This document shows, piece by piece, positions 35,181-46,993 of a stretch of 64,000 nt of DNA; the stretch's first letter is position 1; every line of letters starts with the position of its first letter. Position numbers and translations under genes: made by a program. Source of the DNA: Ailurus styani (Eukaryota > Chordata > Mammalia > Carnivora > Ailuridae); the NCBI GenBank assembly GCA_002007465.1, contig LNAC01000728.1:705915-769914 (forward strand), read 5' to 3'. The notes beneath the pieces were generated by a model. The model did not search any database. It was not told the DNA's origin and saw only the letters and a program-made list of their open reading frames with translations.

Positions 35181-35739
35181 ATGGAAGCGCCGAGAAGATT
35201 TCTTGCTCGGAAGTGGGTCATTTCTCAAACTGTGTAAAACTCAGGGGCAGTCGCCAAAACCATATCAGCTGTGCCTGGGTTTTCCCCTTTTTCTCCATTC
35301 TGTTTCATTCTCCGGCTTTCTACTTTTTCTCTCTGGCCTCCCCTCCTTTATTCTCTTAGCTTTCTCTCCTGTCTCTTGGGTTTTGTTCTCTCCTTTTCCT
35401 TCTCCCTTTTCTATTTGGATCTGGGCTGCATGTGGAAGTAGGAAAACACTCAGGCACGTCTTTCTAGAAGAGAGGTTCTCCAGCTGAGTTTTCAGGGTAG
35501 AGAGGGATACAGATAAAGCACCAAAGAGTGAGGGCTAGAGACGGAATAGAAAGAAGCAGTCAGAAGGAACACCAAATGTCAGATCCCAGGATGAAAAAAG
35601 TACATGTATGGATGCTATGTGCTGACAAATGCATGGAGATGTGTCAGGTTTGGAACACCCCGAAGGTGAGGGCAGAGTGGTGGGAAGGGGGGTAAATCCA
35701 GCATTCTCCACTCCGGATGGATCGCATTCTCTACGGGAT
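35181..35739. other. Unassigned stretch with polypyrimidine tract
   Basis: About 35280-35412 is almost entirely C and T on the + strand in blocks (TTTCCCCTTTTTCTCC, CTCTCCTTTTCCTTCTCCC). The rest is unrecognised. Confidence 0.45.
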
Positions 35740-35900
35740 GGGTTCTAAGTTGAGGTTTTCAGGAAGAAGGTGGCATGATTCAATTTGCATGTTAGAAAGA
35801 TCGCTATTTTGGGTGTAGGATGGATTGGAAGAAACTAGCTGGATGTAGGGTGTTAAGTTATGCTACTGAAAGAGTCCAAGAGAGGCTGATACTTCAAGGA
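35740..35900 (-). mobile_element. L2 LINE fragment, antisense
   Basis: AGGTGGCATGATTCAATTTGC, TTAGAAAGATCGCTATTTTG and GTAGGATGGATTGGAAGAAAC follow the antisense L2 body. Probably the 5' neighbour of the larger antisense L2 starting near 36150, now rearranged. Confidence 0.6.
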
Positions 35901-36149
35901 TGTTGGCAAGATGGGTCATAAGCATGTAAGCCCTGCTTATGCTCGGGGTCCTAATCCTGGTGCTGCCATTCACGGTTGCCAAGAAAATTGGTGACTTCTG
36001 ATGCCCTATACTCTCCTGGAAAACATCTGGACACTTGAAAAATAGACATTTTGTCCTGGTGGTCAAATCTATAACATCAAGAAAGAAAGAGAAAGAGATC
36101 CGCACAATAGTTTACCATCAGATTTCATAGGTAAGAAGCATGAGACCTA

Positions 36150-37250
36150 CATTTGTTTATTCATTTGTTGATTCAATATACGTGTACTGGGAGCCTGCCA
36201 TTTATCAGGCCCGGAGTAAAGGGTGCATATCAGAGAGCAAGACAGACCAATTTCCTACCCTCTTGGAGTTGCATTATTGAGGGTAAAGCACATAAGAAAC
36301 ATGTGTATGCAAATTGTTTTTATCAAGTAATGACACATTCTGTGAAAGAAATAAAGTAGGTTAAAAGGATGACGTTTGATCAGAATGGCAAATTTATATA
36401 GCATGGGCAGAGAAGGTCCCTCCTATAAGGGGACATTTGATCCTGATGGAACTAAGAGAGCTAGTTAGGCAAATGTCAGGGAAAGAGGGTTCCAGGGAGA
36501 AGGAGCAGTAGGTGCAAAGGGCTTGAGGCATGAGCATATGTGGTCCCTTGAGGACCACCAAGGAGCCATCTTGACTGGAGCAGAAAGTGTGGGGGAAAGT
36601 GTAGCAGGAGATAAGCCAATGAGATAGATGCCAGATCATGAAGGACTTTATAGACTAGCGGCTGGGATTTTTTTTTTTTTTTAAGTGTGATGGGAAGCCA
36701 TTGATTTGACCTGACATATGTTAATGGATTACTTTGGTTACTGTATGTAGAACAGGCTAAGAGAGCAGAATGGAAAGAGGAAATCCAAATGAAAGATGGC
36801 TATAGCAGTCAATGGAGAAATTGTGGTGGATCGGACTAGGGTTTTCGTGGAAATAGTGAGAAGTGGTAGGATTCTGGATACATGTTGAAGGTAGATTTGA
36901 CAAATAACATTTTCTAACAGCATTGAGATGAAGTTTGAGAAAAGGGGAGAATTAAGGATCATTCCAGGGTTTGTCCCGAGCAACGGGGTAAAAACAGTGG
37001 CACAATAAGTCTGAGTGAAAAATTAAAAAAAAAAAAAGGGAGCTCAGTTTTGGACAGGATAAATTTGGGATGCCTAGTAGATACCCCAGTGACTGTGTGA
37101 GTAGGCAGATATGCATGTGAACTGGGGGTTCTGTAGAGAGGTTAGAAATGCACCTGCAAATTTGGAAGTTATCAGTAAACAAGTGTTGAGACTGGATGTG
37201 AGCACAGATGGAGAAGTTTTAAGGACTGAATCCTGTACAATTGCAAAAGT
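36150..37250 (-). mobile_element. L2 LINE, antisense, readable RT relic
   Basis: The clearest L2 relic here. On the minus strand the conceptual translation keeps L2 ORF2 protein blocks in order: YLLGIPNLSCPKLSS (37126-37082; expected ..HLKLNMSKTE), NPGMILNSPL, SRILPLLTISTKTLVRSTT (about 36880-36830; expected SRIRPLLTTSTATTLVQAT), and near 36560-36430 MPQALCTYCSFSLEPSFP. The + strand side starts at the L2 3' end (TTCATTTGTTGATTCAATA, about 36155) and contains TGCAAAGGGCTTGAGGC. Frames are broken by stops and shifts. Insertion of T14 at 36669 and A13 at 37025. Confidence 0.85.
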
Positions 37251-38129
37251 TGAAAAAGAAGAAAATCTAGCAAAGGTGACCAAGAAGCAGCAGCCAGTAA
37301 CAGAGAGGGGACACGGAGGAGAGAGAAGGAAGAGTCGAGAAGGAGACAGGCTTGAAAACTGTTAACGTGAAACCAGCCTCTTCCCTCTCCTCCCGTAAAT
37401 CACATAAAACCACCAAGGGGAATGAAAAGAAAGCTGTCAACCACATCATTAAAGGAATCAGCACAACTTTAACCACAAACCATCAAAGGGGACCACAATC
37501 AGTGGAGTGTTGCACAGGGCTGCAGGAGAGAGCCAAAAGGTCAAACCCATGGCCCGGTTGCCAGGAAAGAGCCATCTGTACACTTCAGGGGCACTGGGGT
37601 ATGCTGACGTGCATAGGCAGGTCCCTGGCTGCACCTCCAGCAATGGGAGCCTCCCTTGGTGCTGTCTGATCACGAAACACAAGGGCAGCATGGAATGAAC
37701 AGTCACACGAGGAAGCAGGGGAGAAGAACAACTTTCCATCTGAACAGTGCTACAGAAGTCTGCAGGTGCCCATGGCTAGTGTGTGGAAAGAGATAAAGAC
37801 TAAAAGAACTCGCAAACACGACACTGAACCATAAGAAAATTCCTGCTAACTCTGAGTCTTTCTCTGTTCATTCACCGCAAGCAAGTCCTCCAAACAACTG
37901 GGTCCAAGAAAAAGTCAACTGTTTAAGATAAATAACGAAAAAGAATCAGAATCAGCACTATCTAGATACTACAAGAAATGAACAACAACAACAAAACACA
38001 AAAGGATGAAAGAAATGGAGAAGATACATGGCCTATAAAGAGCATACATCGGACAGCTATAGCTACAGAGAAAATGAAAATTTGATCAAACATTTCTTTA
38101 TAATGTGATTGATACTCTCGGGTTGGCTA
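37251..38129. other. Unassigned stretch
   Basis: No gene recognised. Overlapping frames of 93-105 codons on both strands around 37350-37740 have no family resemblance. Confidence 0.4.
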
Positions 38130-38251
38130 ATTCAGTGTCCACTCCAGCTCCCTTCTAAATTTTCTAGCTGGATGGGAAACACAAAGGATCATTTCTCAAA
38201 CTTCTCGGTAGCTGGAGCTCTGTCTGTGATAAAGATCCACTAGGAAAAAAA

Positions 38252-38284
<33 letters not shown>

Positions 38285-38595
38285 GTGATTTCTAGAAGGA
38301 AACAAATAAGAGGATCCACATATGGAGAAACTGATCTTGAGCCAAGCATAGCGACGGAGGTCACCAGTTCTGTGCTCTGGAGCCAAGTTTCTAGTGTCCA
38401 AGCACAGAGCATGGGAGACAGCAGCAATCGGTTCTGCTACAACATTGCCCATGTGTGGTTGGGTACTCTCCTGGCTGCACAGTGTCCAAGCCTATGTCCC
38501 TAGCCCTCCAGAAGAGTGGTGAGCTCTCCTTTCATAAACCCATTTTGCTTTAACCCATCTACTCTGTAGTTCTGTTTTCCTGCAACAAAAAACAC
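38130..38595. mobile_element. Possible LTR or DNA-element fragment with (TA)n tract
   Basis: The ending CTGTAGTTCTGTTTTCCTGC then AACAAAAAACACTGATAAA resembles terminal regions of old LTRs, but I cannot name it. (TA)n with one T interruption lies at about 38251-38284. Confidence 0.25.
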
Positions 38596-38789
38596 TGATA
38601 AATATTCATAGATTTAAAAAGGGAGAAACCTTAATGAAACAATTTCCCCATTTAAGAAATGCACAAAGAAAAGTACAGAAAAGTGAGGGTATGGCTAATG
38701 ATAGGACAGGAAGAGATAAAACATGAGCTACAAGATCAACAAGAAGGAAAAACATAAATGAAGGCAAAACTTGAAATAAAATATACATA

Positions 38790-40825
38790 TTGCATATCAC
38801 GTTTTACTTCTCCATTCATCTGTTTAAGGGACACTGACTTTGTTCCCATGAATGTTGTGAATAATGCTGCAATGAACATGGAGATGCAGATATCTTCTGG
38901 AGCATACATAACCAGAACTGGTTCACTGGATCATATAGCAGTTCTATTGCTAATTACTTGAGAAACCTCCATACTGTTTTCCACAGTGGCTGTACCAGTT
39001 TGCATTCCTGCCAACAGCACATGAAGGTTCCCTCTCCTCCACATCCTCGCCGACACTGGCAGCCGCTTGTCTTTGTGATAGTTGCCATTCTAACAAGTAG
39101 GAGGTGGTACTTCATGATGGTTTGGAGTTGCATTTCCCTAGTGATTAGTGATGCTGAATATGATTTCATGCACTTGTTGGCCATTTGCCTGTCTTCTGTG
39201 GAAAATGTCTGCTCAAATCCTTTCCCTATTTTTAATCAGATTATTTATTTATGTTTGCTATTGAGTTGTGGAAGTTCTTCATGTATCTTGGCTTTTAACC
39301 CCTTATCAGACTGAAGGTTTACAAATATTTTCTCCCATTCCATAAGTTGATTTTTCATTTTGTTTATTGTTTCTTTTGGTGTGCAGAAAGCTTTTCATTT
39401 GATTTAGTACCACTTGTTTATTTTTGCTTTTGTTGTACATATTTTGTGTATTATATCCATACCAATATCCATACCTAGTTTTTTCTAGGAGTTCTACAAT
39501 TTGAGGTCTCATATTTAAGTCTTTAATCCATTTCAAGTTATTTTTGTGAATGGTATAAGGTAGGAGTCTAACTACATTTTTTTGCTTGTGATTTTCTAGT
39601 TTTCCCAATACCATTTATTGAAAATACGATTCTTTTCCCATTGAGTCCCTTGGTTCCCTTGTCAAAGATTAGTTGACCACATGTGCAAGGGCTTATTTAC
39701 AGGTTCTCCATTCTCTTTCATTCGTCCATGGGTCTGATTTTATGCCAGTATCATATTGTTTTGATTTCTTTAGCTTGGTTAATATAGTTTGAAATCATGA
39801 AGTGTGAAGTGTGATACTTCAACCTTTGTTCTTTCTTCATTTCTTTTTTTTTAAGATTTTATTTATTTGCCAGAGAGAGAGAGACACAGTGAGAGAGGGA
39901 ACACAAGCAGGAGGAGTGGGAGAGGGACAAGCAGGCTGCCTGATGAGCAGGGAGCCAGAGGGATGCAGCAGCGCTAGATCACAGGAACCTGGGATCATGA
40001 CCTGAGCTGAAGGCAGACACTCAACCACTGAGCCATCCAGGCACCCCTCTTGATTGCTTCTTGCTCATGATTGTTTTGGCTATTTGTGATCTGTGGTGGT
40101 TCCATACAAATTTTAGGATTGTTTTTCTTTTTCTGTGCAAAATGCCATTGAATTTTGATAGGGATTGCATTGAACCTTTAGATGACTTTGGGTAGTATGG
40201 ACATTTTAACAACAGTGATTCTTCTGATCCATAAACACAGGATATCTTTCCATTTATTTGTGTCTTCTTCAATTTCTTCATCAAAGTGTTATAGTTTTTG
40301 GTATATAGATATTTCACGTCCCTGGTTAAATTTATCCCTAAATATTTTATGGTTTTTGATGCTATTGTAAATGGTACTTTTTCTTCATTTCTTTTTCAGA
40401 TATTTTGTTTAGTGTAAAGAAATGCAACTGATTTTGTAGCCTTCAACTTTATTGAATTCATTGATCAGTTCTGTGTGTGTGCACAGTTTTTAGGGTATAT
40501 AGTATCACTTGTAAACACAGACAATTTTCTTTCTTTCTTTCTTTCTGATTTAGATGTCTTTTATTCCTTTTTCTTTCTTGATTTCTCCGGCTAGTGCTTC
40601 CAGTCCAATGCTGAATAGGAGTGGTGAGAGTGGGCACCCTTGTCTTATTTCTGATACTTGAGGACAAGCTTTTAACTTTTTAATCACTGACTATAATGTC
40701 AGCTGTGGACTTGTCATATATGGCCTGTATTATGTTGAAATATATTCCTTCTATACACAATTTGTTGAGACCTTTTATCATAAAAGGATATTGTTATTTT
40801 GTTAAATACCTATTTTGAATTAGCC
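38790..40825 (-). mobile_element. 5'-truncated L1, antisense, ORF2 relic, split by a SINE
   Basis: About 1.8 kb of L1 on the minus strand covering ORF2 from the RT domain to its C-terminus. Conceptual minus-strand translation gives QECKLVQPLWKTVWRFLK (39008-38955), SASLITREMQLQTIMKYHL (about 39160-39100), NLKWIKDLNMRPQIVELLEK (about 39540-39480), and further right the RT region (antisense of 'SPLLFNIVLEVLARAI', about 40625-40590). The frame has stops and shifts, so the copy is dead. It fades out near 38790 before a normal L1 3' UTR and poly(A), and is truncated near 40825. Confidence 0.88.
39847..40047 (-). mobile_element. CAN-SINE within the antisense L1
   Basis: TTTTTTTTAAGATTTTATTT, GCCAGAGAGAGAGAGACAC, CACAGTGAGAGAGGGAACAC, head end GAGCCATCCAGGCACCCC. 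General caniform type. Its target duplication is unclear. Confidence 0.93.
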
Positions 40826-41404
40826 TAAGCAATAAAAGAAAGTTTATTGATTCATATAACCAAGTGTCAGGTCAATGCTAGAACCATCTTTCAGAATAAT
40901 AGGATCTAGAGAGTTAAGCACTCTCCCCATACTTAGAAAATTTAGTATTTGTCTCAGAATAGAGACGAAAGTTCAGGCCCAGTGTCTCAGGAAGAATCTG
41001 GTAGTAGTGGAAAATTTACACCTTCCTCAAGTAGTGTTTGTTCTTCTTGACTTCTAACTTTGTAGATCAGTAATTTAACATCTGACCTTTGATTTATAGA
41101 CCAATAACACATTCTTGATTTAAGGACAATAATCACTGCAGTTGTGAAAATAAACATTACCACTTAGACTGCTTGGCAAAGTCTCCATTGTAAAACAAGC
41201 CCCAGTTTTGTTTATATTGAGCTTGGATTGATGGAGAATGGGGCATTCATCTACCAGGGGTCATTCCAGGCAGCCACAGCAAGAGGCCACAAAATTTCTC
41301 AAAAAACCCTGCAGTTGTTAGGTAGTATCTGCTTGATACTCAGAAGGCGAATACCAGAGTGCAAGAAGTACTTTAAATAGAATCTTAAGATTCTGCAGGC
41401 ACAA
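40826..41404. other. Unassigned; possible ancient repeat at the start
   Basis: AAGAAAGTTTATTGATTCATA near 40835-40855 recalls an old interspersed repeat whose name I cannot fix. The rest is unrecognised. Confidence 0.3.
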
Positions 41405-41637
41405 TGACAGAGCAAACGACATGAGCTATGGAATCATCAGACCTGGGACAAAATTTTAATTCACTCACTCATGACTATTTATCCTTGAACAAGTAACTCA
41501 AATCTGAATCTCAATTTCCTCATCTGTAAAATTGGTATAGTGATATCTATCTCATAAGGTTGTCATGTGGTTGAAGTAAGAAATGTATAGAGTGTCTAGT
41601 ACACAGAGGAAGCCAGAAAAATAGTAGCTATTATTCA
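41405..41637 (+). mobile_element. MIR SINE, nearly full length
   Basis: GAGCTATGGAATCATCAGACC (tRNA-like part), TTGAACAAGTAACTCAAATC, CAATTTCCTCATCTGTAAAA (core), GGTTGTCATGTGGTTGAAG and GTGTCTAGTACACAGAGGAA (3' part) in order. Confidence 0.85.
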
Positions 41638-41889
41638 GACTCAATCATCCAATATTTGCATAATCTATATTAATATATCTTTATTAGACTGTGTACATTT
41701 CAATGTAGCCCGTGCCTGAGAAATGGCATTCATATTGATAACTCTGAGATTAGCCTTCTAAGACTCTACAGGGATGTTTAATCCACAAGTAATGAATGGT
41801 AATCAAGAGTTTCAGTGCTAAAGCATATAATTATTTTTTGTTAGTATAATATTGATAAATTCAATGGAAACTTTTCTATATCATTTTAC

Positions 41890-42150
41890 TTCTAGTCTCT
41901 GCAGCTTTTGACGTTGTTCAAAGCTGCTTCTTGTTTATTAGCTTTTCTTGATTTCAGTTATAACATTTTTTTTCCTTCCAGTGTCCCTGACTGGCCTTTC
42001 TAAATCTTTTTCTGGACACCTCCTTTTCCCATCTCTTGAATGTTGGTTTTCCTTACCCATCTTTCAGAATAGACCCCCTTCTCATTTTAACTACTCTTTT
42101 TAGACAGTATTTTTTCATTCCCAAGACTTCACTTGTTATTTAATTCAGGA
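41890..42150 (+). mobile_element. L2 LINE fragment (RT region)
   Basis: CAGCTTTTGACGTTGTTCAAA matches the L2 block encoding SAAFDTVD; TTGAATGTTGGTTTTCCTTAC matches the 'LNVGVPQG' block. Strongly diverged. Confidence 0.55.
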
Positions 42151-42343
42151 CCTTAAGTAAGGTTGTGCAGGTTGTGCACTGCCCTAATGTGCTAAGTTGA
42201 AAAAGAGAGTGAAGGCAGAAATCCAGTCTGTGTGCTGCTTGCCAGGTCAAATACCCCAGGGCCAGTGTTCACCTAAAGGGAACACCTTTTCCTAATTTAC
42301 ACAAAAGCATTCTATATGTCAGCAGTTGCCCTGATCTAAATGA

Positions 42344-42349
42344 TACGCG

Positions 42350-42393
<44 letters not shown>
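42344..42393. repeat. (GC)n(AC)n compound alternating tract
   Basis: ACGCGCGCGCGCGCAC (from about 42345) runs straight into (AC)n through 42393, giving about 48 bases of uninterrupted purine-pyrimidine alternation, a composition that can adopt Z-DNA. Confidence 0.95.
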
Positions 42394-42395
<2 letters not shown>

Positions 42396-42530
42396 GCTAA
42401 GCTTAATGCAGGTATCAAACTTAACAAATTCCGTTGACAATGGGAATCTCCATCTGTATGAGTTCAACTCCACATGACTAACCTGAACTATTCTTTTCTT
42501 CCTCATCCAACTAAATGATTTCATCCACGT

Positions 42531-42576
42531 TTCAATACTTAGATTCAATACTTAGATCCACTAAGATCTAAGTATT
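42531..42576. repeat. 13-bp tandem duplication forming one arm of a 12-bp hairpin
   Basis: TTCAATACTTAGA occurs twice head-to-tail (42531-42543 and 42544-42556). The second copy provides AATACTTAGATC (42547-42558), which is the exact reverse complement of GATCTAAGTATT (42565-42576), with a 6-base loop. Confidence 0.95.
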
Positions 42577-42831
42577 TTCTAATTGCCATTATGATCTCTT
42601 TTTTAAACTAAAAATTATTTTAAAGTGTGTTTTGCTGTTTCCATATGGGAGGTCTTCTTAATTTTAGTAAGTATTTGTTGGATATTTAATAAACCACTTC
42701 ATTCAGAGAATAGGGTGATACGTCTTGGCTTTTGAGATTTAGTGCATTTTTCTGGGAGAACTATAATCTTGTCAGTTTTTTGTTAATATACATGTGGACT
42801 TGAGAAAAATGTATATTCTCAAATTGTTTTT

Positions 42832-42985
42832 CTTTTTTTAATTTAAATTCAATTGGTTAATATATAGTACATCGTTAGTTTTTGATACAATGTTCAATGA
42901 TTCATTAGTTGTGTATAACACCGAGTGCTCATCACATCACATGCCCTCCTTAATTTCCATCACCCGGTTGTTAGATACATGTTTC
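42832..42985 (-). mobile_element. Carnivore L1 3' end, antisense
   Basis: AAATTCAATTGGTTAATATAT, CATCGTTAGTTTTTGATAC, ACACCGAGTGCTCATCACAT and CCCTCCTTAATTTCCATCAC are the reverse complement of the carnivore L1 3' UTR. Inserted among older antisense L1-like sequence. Confidence 0.8.
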
Positions 42986-43139
42986 TAAAGATGACTATTG
43001 AATACAGTTTGTTAGTTTGTGGTTTAAATCTGGTTTATGCCATTGCTAAATGTTTTTACTTGGTTTTTCAAACAGATATAAATATAAAAAAAAACTCCCA
43101 TGTTGGTAGTGAATTCATCAAAGTGAGATAGTTTACAGT

Positions 43140-43760
43140 TAGAATTTATCTTTCTTGTGAATTGTTCCTTTGAACATTATGTTGGAATCATCTGTATCCT
43201 CCATAAGAGTTTTTCCTGTAACATTTAATTTATGCTATTAATAGTGATATCAATTTTTGGTTAGCATTTTCCTAGTATATGTGCTTTTTCCCATCAGTTG
43301 ACTTGCAATCATTCTGTGTCCTTGTGCTTTAAATACATCTCTGCTAAACACCATGGAGGTAATTTTTCTTTTATTCTTAATTGGCAGTCATTACTTTTTA
43401 ACTGACAGGTTTAGTCCATTTACCTTTAATGTGATGAATATGTATACCATCCTATATTGTACTATTTACTCTGCATTTCCTATGCCTCCTATTTGAATTT
43501 TCTTGACTTTTTCAACATTTCTTTATTCTCCTCTTTTCCCTCTGTGGGTTGGAAGGCCATATATTTCATTTTCATGCTTTCAAATTTCATTTTATTATGT
43601 TACCCTCCATTTTTGACAAAAATCTCTATTTATTAATGAATATCTTTATCCTCTCTCTTATGCAAAAGGAAATTTTAAAACAATTTTAACTGCCTTCAAA
43701 TCTGTTCTGTCTTATGTTATATTTGTTTAGTATTTTAGTTCCTCCTAATTGGGGGAGTAT
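43140..43760 (-). mobile_element. Old L1 fragment, antisense (endonuclease region)
   Basis: TGTGTCCTTGTGCTTTAAATA, AATTGGCAGTCATTACTTTT, GGTTTAGTCCATTTACCTTT then AATGTGATGAATATG follow the antisense of ancient L1 ORF2 endonuclease ('gtttagaccatttacatttaatgtaat'). Confidence 0.6.
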
Positions 43761-44424
43761 ACAAATAAAATATTACTTTGAAAAAAATAATGAACAGAAA
43801 AATGTGTACACTGTACTATATTTTTGCAAGCATTACCTTAATAAGGGAGAGATCTTTTAAGAAAATGGTAGAAAACTTTTAGTTCTTTTCAGATAATCTA
43901 GGTTATAGTATAGTACAAATAAATCCTTAAATATTATTGGCTTAGAATTTGCTTATACAAAGTTCACTATAGAACAATGAGGACTCTCCTCCATATGATA
44001 TTTGGGACTCTGGCTTTTCCATCTTGTGACACATCATCTCAACACCTGGACATTGATGCTGACACATGTAAAGACTGATTTGGAGGAAATGTATCAGCTT
44101 TCAATTGCCTTGGCTTAGAAGTGACACACATTACCTCAACTCTCAGTGCATTGGCCAGAACTAGTCATGAACCACTAACCTAACTATAAGGGAAGTAGAT
44201 AATATAAGGGAGCACATGGAATATTTAGAAGCCATAAGTTTCTATGTCATAAATCCAACGTATGTGGCTGGCACCAAGAGGGAATGTTTGGTCATTAAAA
44301 CTGTCATATATCTTCAGGGTTTGGCCTAATGCCTTACACATGGAAGGCTCACAATAATTTGTATGAATAAGTCAATCATTGATAAAATGAATATATGCAG
44401 GAAGGGTGATATATGAGTAGGAAC
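43761..44424. other. Unassigned AT-rich stretch
   Basis: No gene or repeat recognised. Confidence 0.4.
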
Positions 44425-44815
44425 CTGGTCTCAGGATGTGGAGATCTGATTTTGATTTCTAGCACTATCATTAGTTGGATCCTTGTGGGCAGGTCATTTA
44501 ACTGCATTTGCCTCCCTTACCTATCAAATGAGAATAGTTATGATTCTTCTATTTTACTCAGAAGACTACTATGAAAATCATCCACTCATTGATTCTTTTT
44601 TCCCCACAATTAGGTTCCATAATTTAAGTTTTCCACAGTTTAAGTTCTAATTGTAGGTTGTCACTCAGAAGAAGGAAACAGATTCTATAATAATGTACAC
44701 TGAGAATAATACATCGTAGGTTTGTTGTAGAGATTTAATGAGAAAATAAACATAAACCACTTAAACATAGAGCAAGTTCTTAATAAGGGCTAAGTAAATG
44801 CTCACTGTTATTTTG
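44425..44815 (+). mobile_element. MIR SINE (core and 3' part, separated by about 110 bases)
   Basis: First part 44425-44580: GGCAGGTCATTTAACTGCAT and CCTATCAAATGAGAATAGTT. Second part 44690-44815: GGTTTGTTGTAGAGATTTAA, AGGGCTAAGTAAATGCTCAC. Either one MIR with an insertion or two copies. Confidence 0.65.
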
Positions 44816-46839
44816 TTCTGCATGCTTCCAGAAATCACTGCCATGTGGTAGTACTAGGAGAGGATGAGTAGACTGCAGAATAAATTTATGCTTTCTTCAT
44901 ATCTGAAACCTAGATAACTCTCAAGAAAAAAGATGAATAATTGTAGCCAATAAGCAATGTGACTCATTTTATTATTATTATTATTTAAAAAATTAATGAG
45001 TTCATCAAGAAACCAAACTCCATCATAATTTTCTAGAGTCAATGACTATGAACTTTTTATTTGATCCTCAATAAGAACCTTTATGTATTTTATATGAAAT
45101 CTTAGAAAACTGAATCCCTTCATCATTGTGATGAGCTGAGAATCATGGGAGGTACACTGTGGACCCTTAAGAGCACTGAATCAAATTTTCCTTCAAAATA
45201 GCTTCCAAAGTTTCAGTTATCCAGACTCAAATTTAGAACGATTCTTATTAATTGAAGAACGTGGATATTCAGAAATGTTTCAGTAATTATAAGTAGAATT
45301 AATTACCATTTAAAAAATAGGAAAAGGTTTCCTCTTCATTTTGAATGAATCTTATGGCTCCATCAGTATGTCAGTAAAATTCTATATGAGGTTTAAACTT
45401 CAAAGTATCTACCAAGTTTCTTTGAGAACTTTATCATTACATTAAAGAAAGGAAATTTAACTGCTGCCATAGAATATTCTGTGATTTCCCACTATAATAT
45501 CACTTTTCCAAAATCACAAAAAAAGATACACTCCCATGGCTTTTTCATTTCTTTGTGAGTTATATAGAAGGCCTGCATTTTTATTTTATGTTTTATATAA
45601 TTCAATATGAGTCATACAAAAGTAGGTTTTCTTCTCCATATTACAACTATGAGAGTTTTGCTGGAAAATATTTATATTGCTTCTGTCTCTAACAAAATCT
45701 GTAAACATTTGGACTGTGTATTAAAGAGATCTCTCAGCTTCTTTCTATTCTTTGTCTTAAAATGCAGAAAATGCCAATGGAACTTGCACAGTTTTTCTTT
45801 TAGAGGAAAAAAAAATTTTAAATTATTATTACAACAATACTATGTGCTTGTCATAAAAAAGTATCAAATGGTAGAGAATGGCATAAAATAAACATAGTCT
45901 ATCCTCCTTGCCCCCAGTCTCAGTCATAACAGAGATAGCCACTTCCCAGACATTTTATGTGAATATAAAATAGAGTATAAACCAAAATATATTTTGGTTT
46001 ATACCAAAATATAAACATGTTTACATACATTTTATGATAAACATATTTTCACTTAATATGTTCTTAGCTTTCTAAAAGTCAACATTTATAGGTTTATAAC
46101 AATCTTTTAATAGTTGTGGATTATTTCATTGAATAGCAATACCATAACTTATTTAATCCATTCCTACTAATATCTGTTTACTTTCCATTTTGTTTCAGCA
46201 ATACAAATAATGCAGGCAGCATCTTTTGATTTTCACAATTATGGTTGATTTTGCTGAACAGTGATCAAGGGAACGCAAGGCCTAATGTCTATGCTTGTTT
46301 ATTTGCTCATAATCAGTTCTGACATCTTAAGTGATCACCAAAGTGATCAAAAACATTTTTATTAACTTTATGTGACCATTTATGTCATAATTAGCTCTGT
46401 AAATTTTGTGAGGACTTGTCACATGTCTCGTGAAATTTTCTATCTGTACTTTCTTCAAAAAACGAAAAGTTAAATCAAGAAATTTAAAGTAAACTGCTAC
46501 TCTGGAAGTTCCACATTATTTCAATGATCAGAATACAAGTGAAATGTATTATTTCTTTTCATCACATTGCTTTGTAGAGGATGGAGGTTGAGGTGATTGA
46601 TTTTTGCAATGTGTAACACTGATTTTAAGCTCTGTCATCAAATGGTTGTGAATTTTTTTAAAAAAATATTTAATATTTTGAAATCTCACTGTCTCCATTT
46701 GCAAAATATAGTTATAAAAATTAGCTTTATACAGATATAGGGATGCTGATGGATTACAGAAGATATGCAAGTAAATCCTCTAGGGTGAAACTCTGCCCAT
46801 TGTGCATACTTACTAAACTTCGTCTATTATTAGTTTTTT
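44816..46839. other. Unassigned AT-rich stretch
   Basis: About 2 kb with no recognised gene. Contains (ATT)n at 44970-44984 and the 30-bp palindrome listed separately. 46140-46260 weakly recalls an old repeat that I cannot name. Confidence 0.35.
45975..46004. repeat. 30-bp perfect palindrome
   Basis: GTATAAACCAAAATA followed directly by its exact reverse complement TATTTTGGTTTATAC, no spacer. A partial third copy follows: ACCAAAATATA occurs at 45981-45991 and again at 46003-46013. Confidence 0.97.
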
Positions 46840-46985
46840 ATATAACACCATTATTTGAAACATCTCACCATTGGCTCTCCACCACATATAAGATAAAATA
46901 ACCTCAATGTCTCTCAACATGATCCATCCCATTTTTAACCACATGTGTCCGTGGCCTACCTCTCCAGACTCATTTTCTTTTCTCT
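46840..46985 (+). mobile_element. L2 LINE fragment
   Basis: CACCATTGGCTCTCCACCAC, TATAAGATAAAATAACCTCA and GGCCTACCTCTCCAGACTC match the L2 block 'ccattggctccccattg..aggataaaatcc..gcctacctctccaacctc'. Confidence 0.65.
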
Positions 46986-46993
46986 TTTCCCCA

